Below, in pieces: positions 11,401 through 24,593 of a stretch of 64,000 nt of DNA. Within the stretch, counting starts at the first letter, position 1. Every line of letters starts with the position of its first letter. The DNA is from Zygnema circumcarinatum. Lineage: Eukaryota > Streptophyta > Zygnematophyceae > Zygnematales > Zygnemataceae. Made by a program: the position numbers and the translations under genes. The stretch covers positions 1,261,555 through 1,325,554 of the forward strand of contig CM074819.1 of NCBI GenBank assembly GCA_037447605.1, read 5' to 3'. The notes under the pieces are model-generated. The model worked only from the letters and a program-made list of their open reading frames with translations. It did not search any database and had not been told where the DNA came from.

Positions 11401-14077
11401 TCATTTTTCAGGCACCTTTGCCATCCCTTGCTCCGTTAGAAGAGCAGTCTTCTCCTCGTCCCCCGCTGCCCCCTTGGGAGTCAAAGACATTCCAGGGGAC
11501 TTGGGCACTACCACATCGTCCTTTGGCTTCTTGCCCTTCTCCACTGCCCAGCTATACATGATCATCCCCACTACTGCCATGAACATGCCGCCAATGTTCT
11601 TCAATGTAAGGGTGGCATCGTTGCGGAAGAGCACCCAGCCCAAGATGAGGACTAGGACAGTTTTCATGTGGCCCAACACCTGGAAAGTCACTGCAGAGAA
11701 TTTTCCGATGCAGAGGTATTGGCTGAGATTGCAGCCCACAGCCAGAGCGCAGCTGAGACTGATGAATATCTGCAAGGCAAGGCAAAAAGAAAAAAGGGAG
11801 TCAGTCAACCTGCTGCATAGAGAGGACCCTGGTTCTCCCCACCACCATACAGAAGTGATATGTGTACTTTCTTACATCAGCCACTACAAAAAAATACGGA
11901 AATCATACGGAACACCATTCGTTTACCCCTCCGTACATGTATGTACTTCTTGCCGCTGCTGACGTAATGCTATGAAGGGCGGATCAAGCCAAGTATTCAG
12001 CATCTAGATAATTGTCTACGTATGTTTCGGGCAAAGATCAGGCAACAGCGATGTTCAACTTTTGCACATCAAAGAGAGTCAGAAAAACACGGGGGTTACG
12101 GGGTAAGCAGTACCGCGGCCATGCTCGACAAGTTGTATTTCAAAATGCTCTTCTCAAAAAGAAGGTAGTCCACAAATGGTCCGACAAGGACAAGGGATGC
12201 GGCCTGGATGGGAGCAGTTTGGCTGAGCAAGTCGAAGGAACCGATATTGTACTTCTTCTGGAGAGATCCGATGAACTGTCCACCCAAAGTTCCACAACAA
12301 ATCCACAAAAATCCTGACATTAAAACCCCTCATAAACCAGCACAAACGCGAGAGAAAGGAAAGAAACGCATCCTAAACATCGTCATTCGATTTGAGAGCA
12401 CCGTCTTGAAATCCGTGTTTCTGTTGTCTCCGTCTAATCAGCTCTCCCTAAAGAGGAAGGTTTGGTCATGCAGAAGGGGTGGTACAGAAATGCAAGGAAA
12501 ACAGTTGTTGAGCAGAAGTGCATAGATCAAACGACTCGAAGGTTCCAAGATAAGACTTACAATTTGCTGCAAAGAGGTACATACAACAGCCACACAGGCA
12601 GCGATGAAGCCTGCCATTTTCACATTAAGGTCGGTAACTGTACAGATGCCCACTCCCACCATCACGACTACGACAGATGCCTTCACTTCTCTCGAGAACG
12701 TCTTGCCGTTCAAAATAGCCTCAAAGAAACAAACGGTAGGAATGATGCTCAACTTTGAAATCTGCATAACCAACAAACCAGACTCAGCCGCATTAGAATA
12801 CAGATTGGTAGAGTCAACATGCCATTTTTTCCTGTGTGCATCCCAAGAACGAAGTGAACGAAATGTGCAACAATACGATTAAAGCAGAGGATTGGTGCTT
12901 CCTGAGCTGTCCCAATGATGCCCTCAATAAACCGTGTCTTTAGATCCGAGCATTAGACTGGGATCAGAAAATGTCTGAATGATACTGAAATGTTAAATCT
13001 GCAAGGCTTGCTGTCACTATATGAAAATGCGCTGCTTGGTTTCCAGATATATCGAAAGGGGGGGCAAAGGCAGCCAGAGGGCGCCCCTGCCCATCCACAA
13101 AGGCCTACATTACTGGGCAATAATCATGCAACAAGAAATCCATATCCATACTGAAAGAAAAGCCGATCGCCCCATCCCAATAGAAAAAGAAGACAAAGGA
13201 CAAGGGACTGCTCATTTCAGGGAACCACATTACATGTTTAAACTACGTTTCGGGTGAAGTCATCATCTGAAGAAGACTTGACACAGAAGCATTTGCGAGA
13301 AAGCTCCTGTCGAAGGGATGTTTGACGTTTCTATTTCAGAGAGACCTAAATAGAGACCAGATGCTTCAAAAAATGTTAACCACTTAATCTGATCTTTAAA
13401 AATAAACGTAAATACCCTTACCACAAACAATCTAGCGGGAGGATCCTTTCGCAGGGAGACAAGTGGTCAAACATACCTGGTAGAAGCCTACGCTGTTGAG
13501 CATAAGACTCAAATTCATTCCGACAATGGAGGTATTCGCCACCAAACTAAAAAAGAAAAGATCCCAGAAGGGAACAGCGTTCTTGTTCGTTAGGTAACCT
13601 AAAGCGCTTGAGATCATTCCGACCAATCCCGTGACGACGAAATGGAAACCCGTCAACGTTGTTGCTGCAAACGAAATGCCAGTAGGTAAGAAAACAGCCA
13701 GCAAGCCTTCGACGCATCAACCAGGAAAAGGCTCTCAATGTGTCTCAAGATCACACATGGACGACTCAACCATCAACCATATTTGCAGCCTCCAATGCAC
13801 ACGAGCTGCAAGATCGCCCTGAATGCAGGCCTCCATGTACACTATCAGGCATCAGATCCATCGACTGAACGGCAAGGACCTCCTCCTCCGTGCTATTGAC
13901 GAAGAGCGCCATCCATGCAGCAGACAGGGCGGTGCAGATCCTGCAAGACTCACCAAATTGAAAGCCGTACCCTGAACTCGACATGACCTGCTTGTTCACC
14001 ATGATGATCCCCACGGACGTCACAATGTTCAGGCCCCATGCCGACGTCGCTGAGATCGATGCAGGATTGTTCACCAT
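11401..14077 (-). CDS. Nucleotide-sugar transporter, URGT/UXT (TPT/NST-KT) family
   Basis: Five exons join in frame to a 347-aa protein: 14077-13954, 13664-13477, 12761-12561, 12275-12114 and 11769-11401 (stop TGA). It begins MVNNPASISATSAWGLNIVT and runs through ATTLTGFHF (about residue 42) and LNSVGFYQ (about 97). It continues through ISKLSIIPTVCFFE (105), LQQIFIGSLQKKYNIGSFD (168-186), LLSQTAPIQAA, and FQVLGHMKTVLVLILG in the last exon. About ten hydrophobic segments and a lysine-rich cytosolic tail ending KVPEK match plant Golgi UDP-sugar antiporters in length and order. The NLSQ-CIG-F-AV-FQVLGHMKT region resembles UDP-rhamnose/UDP-galactose transporters (URGT) more than UXT, but substrate is inference. 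The exon 4 donor (GCG|GTACTG) is weak, though frame and homology support it. Confidence 0.88.
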
Positions 14078-15040
14078 GGCTGCTCGACACTCGAAAACAG
14101 CTTCAAATCCTGCAGACCCCTACGACTTCGCCTTACGCAGCGGCGATCGGAAAGGCCAGCAGGAGGGGCTGTAGAGGGAGACAGAGGAAAGGCCGAAGCA
14201 AGAGCAGGAGAGATAAAACAAGGTAGGGAGTCAGATACTATGGCGACAGCCTCGAAGGCGGAGAGGGACTGAGGGAGAGAGAGAGAGAGAGGGAGGGAGG
14301 TAGAGGCGGACGGAGCGCGAGGCGACAAAAACTTTTCCTCTGCCCCCGCCCGCGGGCACTCAGAAACGACTGTTCCCGTTGGCGGTAACGGTTTCCATGC
14401 GCGGTGCTGCACGTACTGATACTTTTCAGCGGCCGACAAGTTCCATGTGGAGCGTAAGTGTGATATCATGATTTTTTATTTGGTAGAAAGTTTTCCTGTT
14501 ATCAAAGGGATCGCTCAAAACTATAATTATATGAACCAGTAAGAGATTGCCACGTAATCCAACATCACCACGTGGCGAGCTCTCATTGGATAAATCTGGG
14601 ATTCTGTAAATGGATTTCCGTTTTCTGAAGTCAATGGCTGCGAAAGTCGAGATCATTACAGTCGCGTTTGTACCCCCTTTGGTGCGAAAATTTGAGTAAA
14701 GTGAAATCGGTACAAACATAAAAAAGCTTTGAATTTTTTACGAATACTGGTTCTGAACTTAACTCGCTTTCCCTCTTTTGTCATTTCCATATTTTCAAGA
14801 TTGACAGGCGTGACGTGACAGATGCCTGCTGCTATTTTGCGGGCATTCCGCGGCCCGCGGGCAGCTGAAGAATCGTTCCTGGGGGGTGGATTTGCGGCTG
14901 AGGATGTTGTACGGACAGGTACACGCCAAACATCGCGCATTCGGGCAGCATGAAAAAAGGGGCGTCCACGAGATTTCGGACCCACTCCCTCTGTGGTTCG
15001 TACGGAGGCCGTACGACTGCAGGTGTCAGGCGGACCACTG
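14078..15040. other. Upstream region of the sugar-transporter gene
   Basis: The stretch just above the start codon is GA-rich on the plus strand (14275-14300), as is common for 5' untranslated leaders in this window. Beyond it no gene is seen. Short open frames at 14656-15225 lack family motifs. Confidence 0.4.
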
Positions 15041-15096
15041 TTCGTTTTGAGCCAACCATTGGCAATGTGAGCATCGGTTGGCTTCCTAAAGTCCTT

Positions 15097-15180
15097 TGCG
15101 ACCAGTTCCTCGTGGTTCTCCATGTGGTTTTGTCCATGTACATCTGATGGCATCATCGGCATCGTGAGACCAATGCCACA
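15097..15180 (+). repeat. TTTGTCCATG dispersed motif, copy 2
   Basis: A roughly 85-bp block with TTTGCGACCA, then CTCGTGGTTCTCC and TTTGTCCATGTACATCTGATGG, then CATCGTGAGACCAATGC. Relatives lie at 9348-9432, 16405-16495 and, more weakly, 55590-55680. Each lies within about 1 kb of a GTACT/GATAC repeat. Confidence 0.55.
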
Positions 15181-15192
15181 ACCTCTCTTTAT

Positions 15193-15261
15193 CCAACGAT
15201 TGGCAGTGCTTGCCACCATTGGCAACCATGGTGGAAACCAATAGCTGGCGCCAATCGTTGG
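15193..15261. repeat. Short inverted repeat with 12-bp perfect arms
   Basis: CCAACGATTGGC at 15193-15204 and GCCAATCGTTGG at 15250-15261 are exact reverse complements 45 bases apart. The loop holds a second imperfect pair (CCACCATTGG / CCATGGTGG). Several other ATTGGCA or CCAATGG words surround it (15055-15345). Confidence 0.7.
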
Positions 15262-15634
15262 CGTGTTTTCCAGACATTGGCAACCAATGGTCGCTTCTAT
15301 TGACTGTGGCTGCCAAGCAAACCTTGGAATCCAATGGTCTCTCTGCCGCCCATTCCATAGTCTTCACAATGATCCACCTTCTTGTTGTTCTCGCCCGCCC
15401 TGTAGCAATCGCGCGATCGGGCGGTCACCCATATCGGCAAATCGACGACGTATCGGAAGCCGGCAGATTCTGCCGGCGGAAGCCGTCTACTGAGAGTTGG
15501 TCTGACGCCGGCCAGCAGGCCAAATCGTACGAATTCGAGATTCGTGACCGTACGGGTCCGTGAGGATTCTTCGTACAGTACAGTATCGTACGTGTCGGTC
15601 GACTGCGGTACGGACGGATATTCGACCGCAGTGT

Positions 15635-16060
15635 CGTGTACAGTAAGGGGTCCTTATATTTTCCACCCTGTACAGTGCGTCCCCAAGAAATTCGCCCTGA
15701 TTTTGCCAAAACCACTTTTTTGTACGGTAACTCTGTGTTAGCCGTACTATTCGTACTAGACGTACTAGCCGTACTTGCCGTACTTGCTGTACTAGCCGTT
15801 ACGAGCGTGAGCAAAACTCACCGAATCTTCCCGCACGAGCCGCCGTACGAGGCGCTCGCTCCTCTCCCCAATACTGTACTTCGTGGCTTCAATACGTGAC
15901 GATACGATACGATATTGAAAGATATGGTACGATATATACGGTATGATACGAACGGACATACATGTAACTCTAAAATAAGACCGCCCGGCTATTGGTAACA
16001 CGAACCTTCTACTGTATTTGCAAAATCAAGATTTTCGCCCCATATATTTGCCAAAACCAT
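15635..16060 (+). repeat. GTACT/GATAC dispersed repeat, copy 2
   Basis: Same module order as copy 1. There is a GGGGTCCTTATATTTTCCACC head (15649), a GTACGGTAACTCTGTGTTAGCC block and a CGTACT array (15741-15795). A CAAAACTCACCGAAT block and GCCGCCGTACGAGGCGCTCG follow, then a GATAC/ATACG array (about 15893-15950). A tail GCCCGGCTATTGGTAACACGAACCTT (15982) is shared with copy 1 near 8800. Confidence 0.75.
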
Positions 16061-16404
16061 GGCGAGTTTGTTTGTATGGCGATTGAGATTTTTGGTTGCC
16101 TCGACACCCGTTTGGATACCTTCCTTCCTTCGCCAGTGCGCCCATCGCTCCTTCGAGATACGCGCACGACCCCGGAAGCCCTCCTCCGGCGATCTTGGCT
16201 ACTTTTTATCGACAACGCATTTCCGTCGCCCTTCAGCGTTGCCTCCTACGCTTCTTCGGCGTGCTGCGGAGATCGTGTCGGTGGACTTCCGCCGCTCCCT
16301 CCTCACGATTTGCCTCAGAAGGGTGACCTTTGCGGCTGCTTCTAGGGGCTGCATTGTTGTGCCTAGGCGTAGCTTTCCACTTTTCGCTTCGTTCTATTTT
16401 GCTT

Positions 16405-17198
16405 AGATCCTCTGCGACACTTGTGGTTTCACATCATGCTTTTGTCCATGTACATTTGATAACCTCACCATCGTGAGGTCAATGAAATTTCCCTTCCGCC
16501 CTGATAAATGTTAGAACGTTCTAATTCTGAAGTCGAAAACTCTAAACCCTTATACGGACTTATCGCTATCTCTAGACAGACCTCTCAACGGCCGTGCATT
16601 ACCGTACGTGTAGGTACGAATGGATATGGTACGGACGCTATCCGAAGGAATTGCCGTACCACACCATGGGTTGTGTATAACATGAGCATGACAAGAAGGA
16701 CATGACATGACATTAGGGAAGGATGTGGCATGCATCTGCATGTGCATGAACATTGCTCAACATGCCGACGAAACACATAACATAAGCACATGGGCGAGGT
16801 AGAGGACAGGAGAGGGAGGGCCAGAGAGGAGGTTCTGACAGTGGGGGAGGGACAGAGGTGCCCACACAGCACTCATAGATTCTGACTGTCCATGCTTCAT
16901 GATTGACCTCGTTACGAGCGCAACGTATAACAATGTATAACACAGTTCGAATAAAGTTACATCTACGAATTGAACTGATCTCAGGCTAACCCTGCAGCTG
17001 CCTCGCAGGATCTTATTACCATTTGAACTACCCTACTGAGAATAACTCTCATATTCCTGCTTCACCTTTAAGCAGACCAACAGAGGTACCTTATATCTAG
17101 TCCAGCCTGCGTCCGTGAGCCTATCAATAAGCGGCCTGCAGACATTACTTTACTTCTGTTTCCTAAGCAGTTTCTACCTATGGCCTATCTACTTGACC
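16405..17198. other. Repeat-rich intergenic DNA 3' of NRT2 copy A
   Basis: Holds the third copy of the TTTGTCCATG motif (16405-16495), another short GTACG-rich patch (16600-16665) and no recognisable gene. The right end is probably the 3' untranslated region of the NRT2 gene that stops at 17199. Confidence 0.45.
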
Positions 17199-20150
<2,952 letters not shown>

Positions 20151-20875
20151 CTGTGTTCTGCGCTGTGCCTGTCCGGTGCCCTGCTTGGAAGTTTTCAAGA
20201 GCACTTTCCTGCCCTGCGCGCTTGGCTCCTTCCCGCCCCTTTGAACTTTGAGTGAGGGACGGAGGGAGCGCCGCGGCGCGCGGCCCCGCCCCTTCCGCGG
20301 GCGAGCGAGCGGCCCCGCGCGGCCTCCCATTGGCGGGCGGAAGGGGTGAACTCATCGCAGCCGTCGATCGGGGCGAGGTTGGTGCTGCGGCTGCCACGTG
20401 GGGACTTGAGATTGGCCATGGGGGATGTTGACCGTCCACTGTATGGTGCCACCGACATTTGGGTTTCTAAACGAATAGCGAGACGCCACGTTGGATTTTT
20501 GTTTGGATGAGACACATTTTGCTTGTCGGACTATGGATCCGATTTTCAACAATCCGGTGTATTTCTCCGTATTAGTTTGTCTCTTTTCCGGACAGTGCGG
20601 CGCCCTTTTGTCGTTTTGAAGTGTGTACTAAGTGGCCAGCGATCTGGAGACGCGAAAGGGCGGAATTTGCCACTCGGCATGCGCCTATTGGTCCAATCTG
20701 CCGCCTTGGCCGCCTCCGGGGGGCCAAGGCTTCAGGGCGTCGTCGGTTTGCCCCGGCGGGACCGAAGGCTACGAGGGCGGTCCGTCCGTACAGGCCCGAG
20801 GGACGGGAGGGATGGACGGGTCACGGACGGGACCGTTGAACGCGTGTGATGGCGCCGTACAACATTGGATCAGAG
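20151..20875. other. Spacer, left part: GC-rich promoter-side sequence of NRT2 copy A
   Basis: Very GC-rich sequence (20230-20340) upstream of copy A. No coding motif is seen, and open frames here are composition artefacts. Patchy resemblance to the region upstream of copy B (24430-24590), such as GCGGGCGGAAGGGG and CGGCTGCGATG, suggests a diverged shared promoter region. Confidence 0.5.
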
Positions 20876-21180
20876 TTTAGGGTTAGGGTTAGGGTTAGGG
20901 TTAGGGTTAGGGTTAGGGTTTGGGGTTAAGGTTAGGGTTAGGGTTTGGCGTGTAAGTTGAGGGTTAGGATTTGGGGTTATTCTTAGGGTTAGGGGTAAGG
21001 TTAGGAATGAGATTAGGGTTAAGGTGAGGGTTAGGTTGAGGGTTTAGGGCTTATGTTTAGGGTTAGGGGGTTAGGGTTCTAGGGGAAGGGTTTAAATTCG
21101 GAGTTAGGTGTTCATGGTTTGATTAGGTTAGGGTTTAGTGTGAGGCAGCTTAGGGTTCAGGTCTGGGTTTTGGTGTTTTG
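20876..21180 (+). repeat. Interstitial telomere-like TTAGGG array
   Basis: About seven perfect TTAGGG hexamers (20877-20920) grade into degenerate variants (GGTTTGGGG, GGTTAAGG, GGTTTAGGGC) over some 250 more bases. It sits in the spacer of the NRT2 inverted repeat. Unique sequence continues on both sides, so it is not a chromosome end in this assembly. Confidence 0.9.
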
Positions 21181-23600
21181 GGGTACTGAGCAGGCAGTGG
21201 GACATGCTGAAGGTGCTTTTTCACGGTCCACCTTTCTGCAACTTTCAACTTTTCTGACGTGGTTCAACCTTGCCGATGTAAACTCGCCCGTGCGAACGGT
21301 TGAAGCTCTTGGCAAGACTTACCGGTGACCAGTGAAGCCCGAAAAGGTGAAGCGAGTTCAAAAACTTCGATTCGGAGGTTGCACAACTTCCTGCCTCAGT
21401 TTCCAACACAGGAGCTTCAATCAACTGGAGAAAGTTGGACCCTGTAAGCGAACCCTTTATTCGAATTGTATTGTGGGAGAAGCTCGGGCGTGTCGACTGG
21501 TGGGGGTACACTGGCCGCTACATGCCCATAAACTGGCGACGCGGAGGGGCAGAAAACGGCTCGACATGTCTGACCGTGCGAGCACAAGGGGGTCGATCGT
21601 TCATGGTGCAGCTAGTTCTTCGGCTTCTAAAGCACTCATGGGACATAAAATGCCATGAAGGGGAGAAGGCTTCGAGAAATCTGGGAGGATTAGAGGTTCC
21701 ATGCTTAGAGCTTAAGTCACAACAGGCAACAGGACATCGATAATGTCAATACCGATAGAGGAACAACTTCCCTATAGACAAGAAATTTCGCGTTTTCAGA
21801 GGCTCTATGGCTGGAAAATTGCTCTAAGTTTTGTACGGTGCTGCTTTACTTGCCCAGTCAAGCGGATACGGCCACGTGAAGGACACCACGTTGGACGCCT
21901 CTCTTTTAGAGGAAGAGCCATGAGAAGCTTTTGCTTCCTTTTTGCCGCCACCTCTATGGCACGATTCTGCACATGGCAATGAGATCGTGCAGCGTAAGAG
22001 ACGCTGATGTCATCCTCATCCTGTCATGCCAAGCCTTCCTAATTCACAGTGCAGGAAATTTGCCTTTCCATTACGTTGTAGTGGCTATTACAATGAAAGA
22101 CAGCTCCTACATGCTAGAGAATACAACACGCATCGCGCTGGACTCCTCTTTTGTGCCCTAAGCCCAACAAAGGACAACACCCGGAAAGATGGGCCACGGA
22201 CTGTGCATTTTTGAAGTACTATGTGGAAGCCGGTGAGGGTTATGAAACGCTAGTCAATGCGGGTCAAGGCTGGTCACCTGTTTCAAGCATGCTCCTTTGT
22301 ATCTCTCCTCTCGATTTTTCTGCAGGACGAATATGCAGATTCTCTCTAGCCCCAATCGACTGCCGGTAATGCGCTGTAACTTTCACTGCTCAAGGGGAGC
22401 TGAAGAGAAGGTGGAAGGTCTCCAAAAAAGACTCCAATTGTCGGGAGAGCAGAGCCTGGTCTCAGCCAACAATACAGAGTTAAACCCAACTCGGTATAGC
22501 TGAAAAACAGAACTCCTATCTGAGCGTGTAGTGCCATCAGTTAGCGTCCATTTCGCTTTTAAGCGAATTGGAGAAAAACTTAGTGTAGCAGCAAATGAAA
22601 TGGTAAATGGGAGAATCACCTCCGAGGGTGGCAACCGCTGGTTCATGTGCGCGGGCATCTGAAGTTCCTGTTTTGTAGAAAGTCAACGAGAGAGGGAAGA
22701 AAGAGTTGGAGAAGAGAGAGGAGTTAAGGCGAAACACAGTGTAACACTTTCTTATGAAGTGTGACGGGAAACCATATCTTTGGACATTGGATTTGGATTT
22801 TTTTTAGATGTTTCGATTACAATTGTACGCCACGTCACCTCTGTGTCCATTAAAGTACAAAATATTTCTGAGTCGACTGTCTGCAAGCTAAAAATACTTT
22901 TGCAATTATAAAAAAGTCCACTCACCGGGTACTTGCTCATGGCTGCCAAGGTCAAACGACTTGTCATGACGGTACTTGCATTTCTCACCATAAGTGCATG
23001 TGCCCTGCACGTCAGCGAGTCGTTCAAATGCTAAAAAATAATAATCGATTAGAGTCTAGCGCCTTTCAGAACTTAATGTGTTCAGTTGATAGTCTGATTC
23101 ATGTTTTGGAACAAGACTCTCATTACTGTCACATCTACACATCTTTCGCACTCTTGTACTTGCATACAAGTTGATTATGGCAAAACATCAAACAGTTCGG
23201 GAAATTGCCTGTTTAAGCCTTATACTTGACTTTCGAACCATGGTAAAGCCGATGAAGACAGCTAACTAATGTCTGAAATTGATATATATATTTTTTTTGT
23301 GATAAAAATGCAAGTCATTGATAGACTCAAAATCCGAACTTTACATTTTTCAAGTACTGCCGGCACCAAATTGCAGGCTCCACCGCCACAGGCTCGACAT
23401 AAGCAGATTCTGTCCGAACCAAAAGGAACGAACGAAGGTTGATTGACTACTGTCCACGAACCAGGTTCTGGTGTTTTTCATTGTCCAGTCTTACTGACTT
23501 GAACTGAACAACGTGAACTAAATCTCTTTGAATCCATTTCCAGGGAAAAAGTACTATTTATTTCCAAATTCAATAGGTTTCACTTATATTTAGCGCTGAA
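21181..23600. other. Spacer, middle part: no recognised gene
   Basis: No open frame carries a family motif, and no repeat or RNA gene is evident. Base composition is balanced to AT-rich, unlike the GC-rich NRT2 arms. Confidence 0.4.
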
Positions 23601-23607
23601 AATTCAC

Positions 23608-23799
23608 TTAAATTATTAGATCCTTAGGGACTCTCAAAGCCATTGGTGGAGCAGTACCGTTCCGCTCCATGGCTTCGTACCACATGGCCTTGCTCCGCTG
23701 ATGGCTGATGCCCGTGATGTGCCGCCGCCGGTTGACAGGATCGTCATAGAAGCTCTTCTCGCAGTAGTCGCAGAAATACTTGCTGCGAGTCATTCTCAA
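23608..23799 (-). CDS. Small U1-type zinc-finger ORF (U11/U12-20K/ZMAT5-like N-terminus)
   Basis: A 63-codon frame begins MRMTRSKYFCDYCEKSFYDD and continues NRRRHITGISHQR-KAMWYEA. The C-x2-C-x12-H-x5-H spacing and the YFCDYC start match the U1-type finger of the U11/U12 snRNP 20-kDa protein (ZMAT5) and relatives. Those proteins also carry a CCCH finger, and I saw none in the 1.5 kb downstream on this strand. The stop therefore marks a truncated copy, a short paralogue, or a first exon whose later exons I failed to find. A CT-rich leader-like stretch lies just upstream (23840-23930). Confidence 0.5.
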   Translation of the reverse strand: MRMTRSKYFCDYCEKSFYDDPVNRRRHITGISHQRSKAMWYEAMERNGTAPPMALRVPKDLII

Positions 23800-24593
23800 C
23801 AGAAACCCTAAAATCTGAAGCTTTTAAACATCAGGCCTCCCCCCTCTTTCTCTCTCTCTCTCTCCCTCTGAGTACCGATCCACGCTCTCCCTTCCTTCCG
23901 CTCCCCTCCGCTCTCCCTCTCCCGCTAGTCCTTTCCCTGAGTACCGTCCTTCCCTCCCACCCCTTCAAGTGGCCTCGCCTGAACAAGAAAACCTGCAAAC
24001 CGTTTCCATGACCGTTCAGCAGTTTAAAGTAGTTCATATTCCAAATGTTTCAACTGAACTATCAACTGCGTTCATGAATACTACTCCATGTGACCTCTTG
24101 ACGCTTTCTATCCAACTGGCAGCGCATGTGACCTGTACTCCAAGTAGGATATCGCCACGCTTAACAGCCGCACAAACCGACAGCATAGAACTCCCCAGAA
24201 GCGGCCCAACCGTACCAAATCTGCCGCTTGGGAGTCGCGACAGCCGCAGTCAGATTTCCCTCCTGACCCTGACACGTAGCGTTCTCCCATTCGCCAATAA
24301 CCACGTGAACAAACCAAGCCGAACCCCTTTTGCCGCGTCCGTACACCCTCCCGTCTGGCCATCGCCCCTTCTCCAATCCCACAAGGCCACGTGGCAAGCA
24401 GCGCAGCCCAACACTTGTAAATCTACGGCTGCGATGCGTCTCATGAGATCCTGCGGCTGCCAACGGCGCGCAGGGGCCGCAGGGCTGCTCGCGGGCGGAA
24501 GGGGCGGCCGCGGGGAGCCGCGACCCTAGCCCTCAAAGGGGGGGAGGGCGCGCTTCCTGTCACTGACCCTGTCACCGCGAGAACGCTATCCCG

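Noticed and set aside
20876-21180. A true chromosome end
   Set aside because: Unique sequence and genes continue on both sides and the array is short and degenerate, so it is interstitial in this assembly.
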